Assembly: GCF_000613125.1 (NCBI RefSeq)
Contig: NZ_HG964497.1
Coordinates: 2,930,971-2,994,970, forward strand
DNA: 64,000 nt
Source: Bacillus sp. EB01
GTDB taxonomy: Bacteria; Bacillota; Bacilli; Bacillales; Cytobacillaceae
Direction: 5' to 3'
A program made the translations under genes and the position numbers. Positions within the stretch are counted from its first letter, which is position 1. Each line of letters begins with the position of its first letter. A model generated the notes under the pieces. The model was not told the DNA's origin, did no database searches, and saw nothing but the letters and a program-made list of their open reading frames with translations. Positions 62,790-64,000 of the stretch are shown here, piece after piece.

Positions 62790-63620
62790 TTAAGTAACTT
62801 TTTGCTTCGCTTTAAGTGCGGCAAAAAGATCGTTCGAAATTTCACTACTATTTAAGTAAGGTTCGTTAATTTCCAGTAGTCTTTTTAGCAAATAAACAGT
62901 TTCCTTTTCTAAAGAAAGCTCTTCTGTCCAAGGGAGAGCTTTTTTGTTTTTAGAAGAGTACGTCGTATAAAGCAAATATAAAAGGATTTCTCCTAAGTCA
63001 TAGTAGTCCTGTTGTTTCAGCTCCAGGATATTTTTTTGATTGTTAGGTGATGGATGGAATGGGTCAACAGCTGCTTCATGCTTTGTCAAACCAAAATCGA
63101 TTAAAAAAAGCTCGGTGTTCTTTACTAAGATATTTGGAATACGTAAATCCTGGTGGTAAATGTCTTCTTTGTGAAGATAATCTACTAATTCTAGTAATTG
63201 AGTAAGAACCTGTAACGACTCTTCCTCATTAAAGATTTTTTTGCTAAAAAAAATCTGTTCTTCCAGATTATCCCCTTCAATGAAGCTCATGATATAAAAG
63301 AAGTGTCCGTTAGTTGTAAAGGCTTCAAATAGTCTCGGTATATTTTTGTGGTTAACCATGCGCAAAACAGAGATTTCATTTTCAAACAATGCTATCTCTT
63401 TTTTGTTGCGGCGCTTACTTGGACGAAGCTGTTTTAATACTCTAGTCTCGTTTGTTTTTAACTCTTTGCACAGATAAACAAGACCATAACTTCCAGCCCC
63501 GATAACGTTCACTATTTCATAACGTTCGTTTAGAACTGTTCCCTTTTTAATCGGTTTGTCCACAAAAAACTGGTAAGCTTTCCTGATCGAACGAAAAATT
63601 GAAACTTTCCTCTCCTCCAT
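62790..63620 (-). CDS. Ser/Thr protein kinase (Hanks type, variant HQD loop)
   Basis: The 276-residue cytoplasmic kinase has the glycine loop IGAGSYGLVY (near 40), catalytic Lys in RVLKQL (near 63), the catalytic loop YHQDLRIPN (near 160) and the metal-binding DFG (near 175). The usual Arg of HRD is Gln here, which in kinases means that activation-loop phosphorylation is not needed. It has no membrane segment or PASTA domains, unlike PrkC. It resembles small sporulation-linked kinases such as YrzF. The start follows GGAGAGG. Confidence 0.83.
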   Translation of the reverse strand: MEERKVSIFRSIRKAYQFFVDKPIKKGTVLNERYEIVNVIGAGSYGLVYLCKELKTNETRVLKQLRPSKRRNKKEIALFENEISVLRMVNHKNIPRLFEAFTTNGHFFYIMSFIEGDNLEEQIFFSKKIFNEEESLQVLTQLLELVDYLHKEDIYHQDLRIPNILVKNTELFLIDFGLTKHEAAVDPFHPSPNNQKNILELKQQDYYDLGEILLYLLYTTYSSKNKKALPWTEELSLEKETVYLLKRLLEINEPYLNSSEISNDLFAALKAKQKVT

Positions 63621-63794
63621 TCAAGATATTGGTTGATATAATTCAATTAATAAAGAGGTTATCTGACTTTATTACTGTTATTAAGAAGTACTCAAACTTT
63701 CGGGTTTATTATAACAAGATATCATAAGAACCCAAGGGTAGTCATGAAGTACCTTGACTGTAGAGGTGCTTAGAAGTACAAAAAAAACTTGGCA

Positions 63795-63992
63795 TTATAC
63801 CAAGTTAGTCTTCTTTGTATATTTATTTTTAAGTATTCGTTCTGTAATAAATCCGATGATTACTCCAACTATAATAGGAACAAATGATACCCCTGCCTCA
63901 AAAGTAAACCCCTCAGATGAATTCTCTTTATCAAAATTCCAACTCAAAAGTGAAATTTCAAATACGGATCCGATTGCATATAAAACCACCAT
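63795..63992 (-). CDS. small membrane protein, 5' end uncertain
   Basis: The frame encodes one N-terminal hydrophobic segment, a polar loop and a second membrane span (VSFVPIIVGVIIGFITERIL) with a basic tail. The ATG at 63992 has no visible ribosome binding site within the eight bases left before the window edge, and the frame is open to the edge, so the true start may lie outside. I do not recognise the family. Confidence 0.5.
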   Translation of the reverse strand: MVVLYAIGSVFEISLLSWNFDKENSSEGFTFEAGVSFVPIIVGVIIGFITERILKNKYTKKTNLV

Positions 63993-64000
63993 TGATAGTA

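Noticed and set aside
1-64000. tRNA, rRNA, T-box or known riboswitch
   Set aside because: I looked for cloverleaf ends, rRNA segments and T-box or common riboswitch core motifs in the intergenic regions and saw none; this is by eye, so weak structures could be missed.

Overview
The window looks like chromosomal DNA of an aerobic, endospore-forming member of the Bacillaceae (Bacillus or Mesobacillus-like). The evidence is strong AGGAGG-type ribosome binding sites, low-to-moderate GC, a three-gene GerA-type germinant receptor operon, CotF-like coat genes next to adhB in the arrangement of the Bacillus subtilis yra cluster, Spx, a B. subtilis-like rbs operon and a class D sortase. I see no rRNA, tRNA, CRISPR array, prophage or intact insertion sequence. 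Mobile-element traces are limited to an IS150-type orfA remnant.

Layout. 1-6 kb: an exported terpene-cyclase-repeat protein cut by the window edge, an LPXTG Excalibur protein with its class D sortase, a YhfK-like oxidoreductase, a SEC-C protein and a CoxG-like protein. 6.3-10 kb: a ferric-iron ABC transporter with a promoter that carries a Fur box in its spacer. 10.3-17.8 kb: an eight-gene PTS and catabolic operon (PRD regulator, IIA, IIB, UlaA-type IIC, phosphotriesterase-like, creatininase-like, KDGP-aldolase-like, SIS) of unknown substrate. 18.2-21.4 kb: a NUDIX hydrolase convergent with a PLD/SF2 helicase. 21.5-23.1 kb: a PPP phosphatase, an orphan immunity-like gene and structured tandem repeats. 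23.4-29.1 kb: rbsRKDACB with a cre/RbsR operator. 29.6-32.5 kb: a 5'-nucleotidase and a frameshifted SGNH hydrolase. 32.6-39.4 kb: a tightly coupled four-gene operon (giant sigma-region-4-like/HhH protein, small protein, DndD/SMC-like ATPase, small protein) that I cannot assign to a described system. 39.8-43.2 kb: gamma-glutamyltransferase, an SDR and a small hydrophilic protein. 43.3-44.7 kb: 52-bp tandem repeats joined to a decayed partial copy of the 57.7-62.2 kb helicase locus. 45-48.8 kb: ger operon. 49.8-53.2 kb: coat genes, adhB and an SPL-like radical SAM protein. 53.2-55.6 kb: quinone oxidoreductase, IDEAL protein, Rrf2 regulator and Spx, probably a thiol/electrophile stress group. 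56-62.2 kb: a truncated hotdog thioesterase, a royal-jelly-family beta-propeller and an Upf1-like SF1 helicase with a winged-helix partner. 62.6-64 kb: a Ser/Arg-rich small protein facing a Ser/Thr kinase.

Two themes deserve attention. First, three separate helicase or ATPase loci with defence or repair character (18.2-21.4, 32.6-39.4 and 57.7-62.2 kb) lie among housekeeping genes. The 32.6-39.4 kb operon is the best candidate for an undescribed system. Second, the intergenic DNA is unusually ordered: three arrays with a 21-bp period, a 52-bp tandem repeat, a 132-bp tandem repeat whose stems change in a compensatory way, and a dispersed family of GGGACGG hairpins placed mostly at gene ends.
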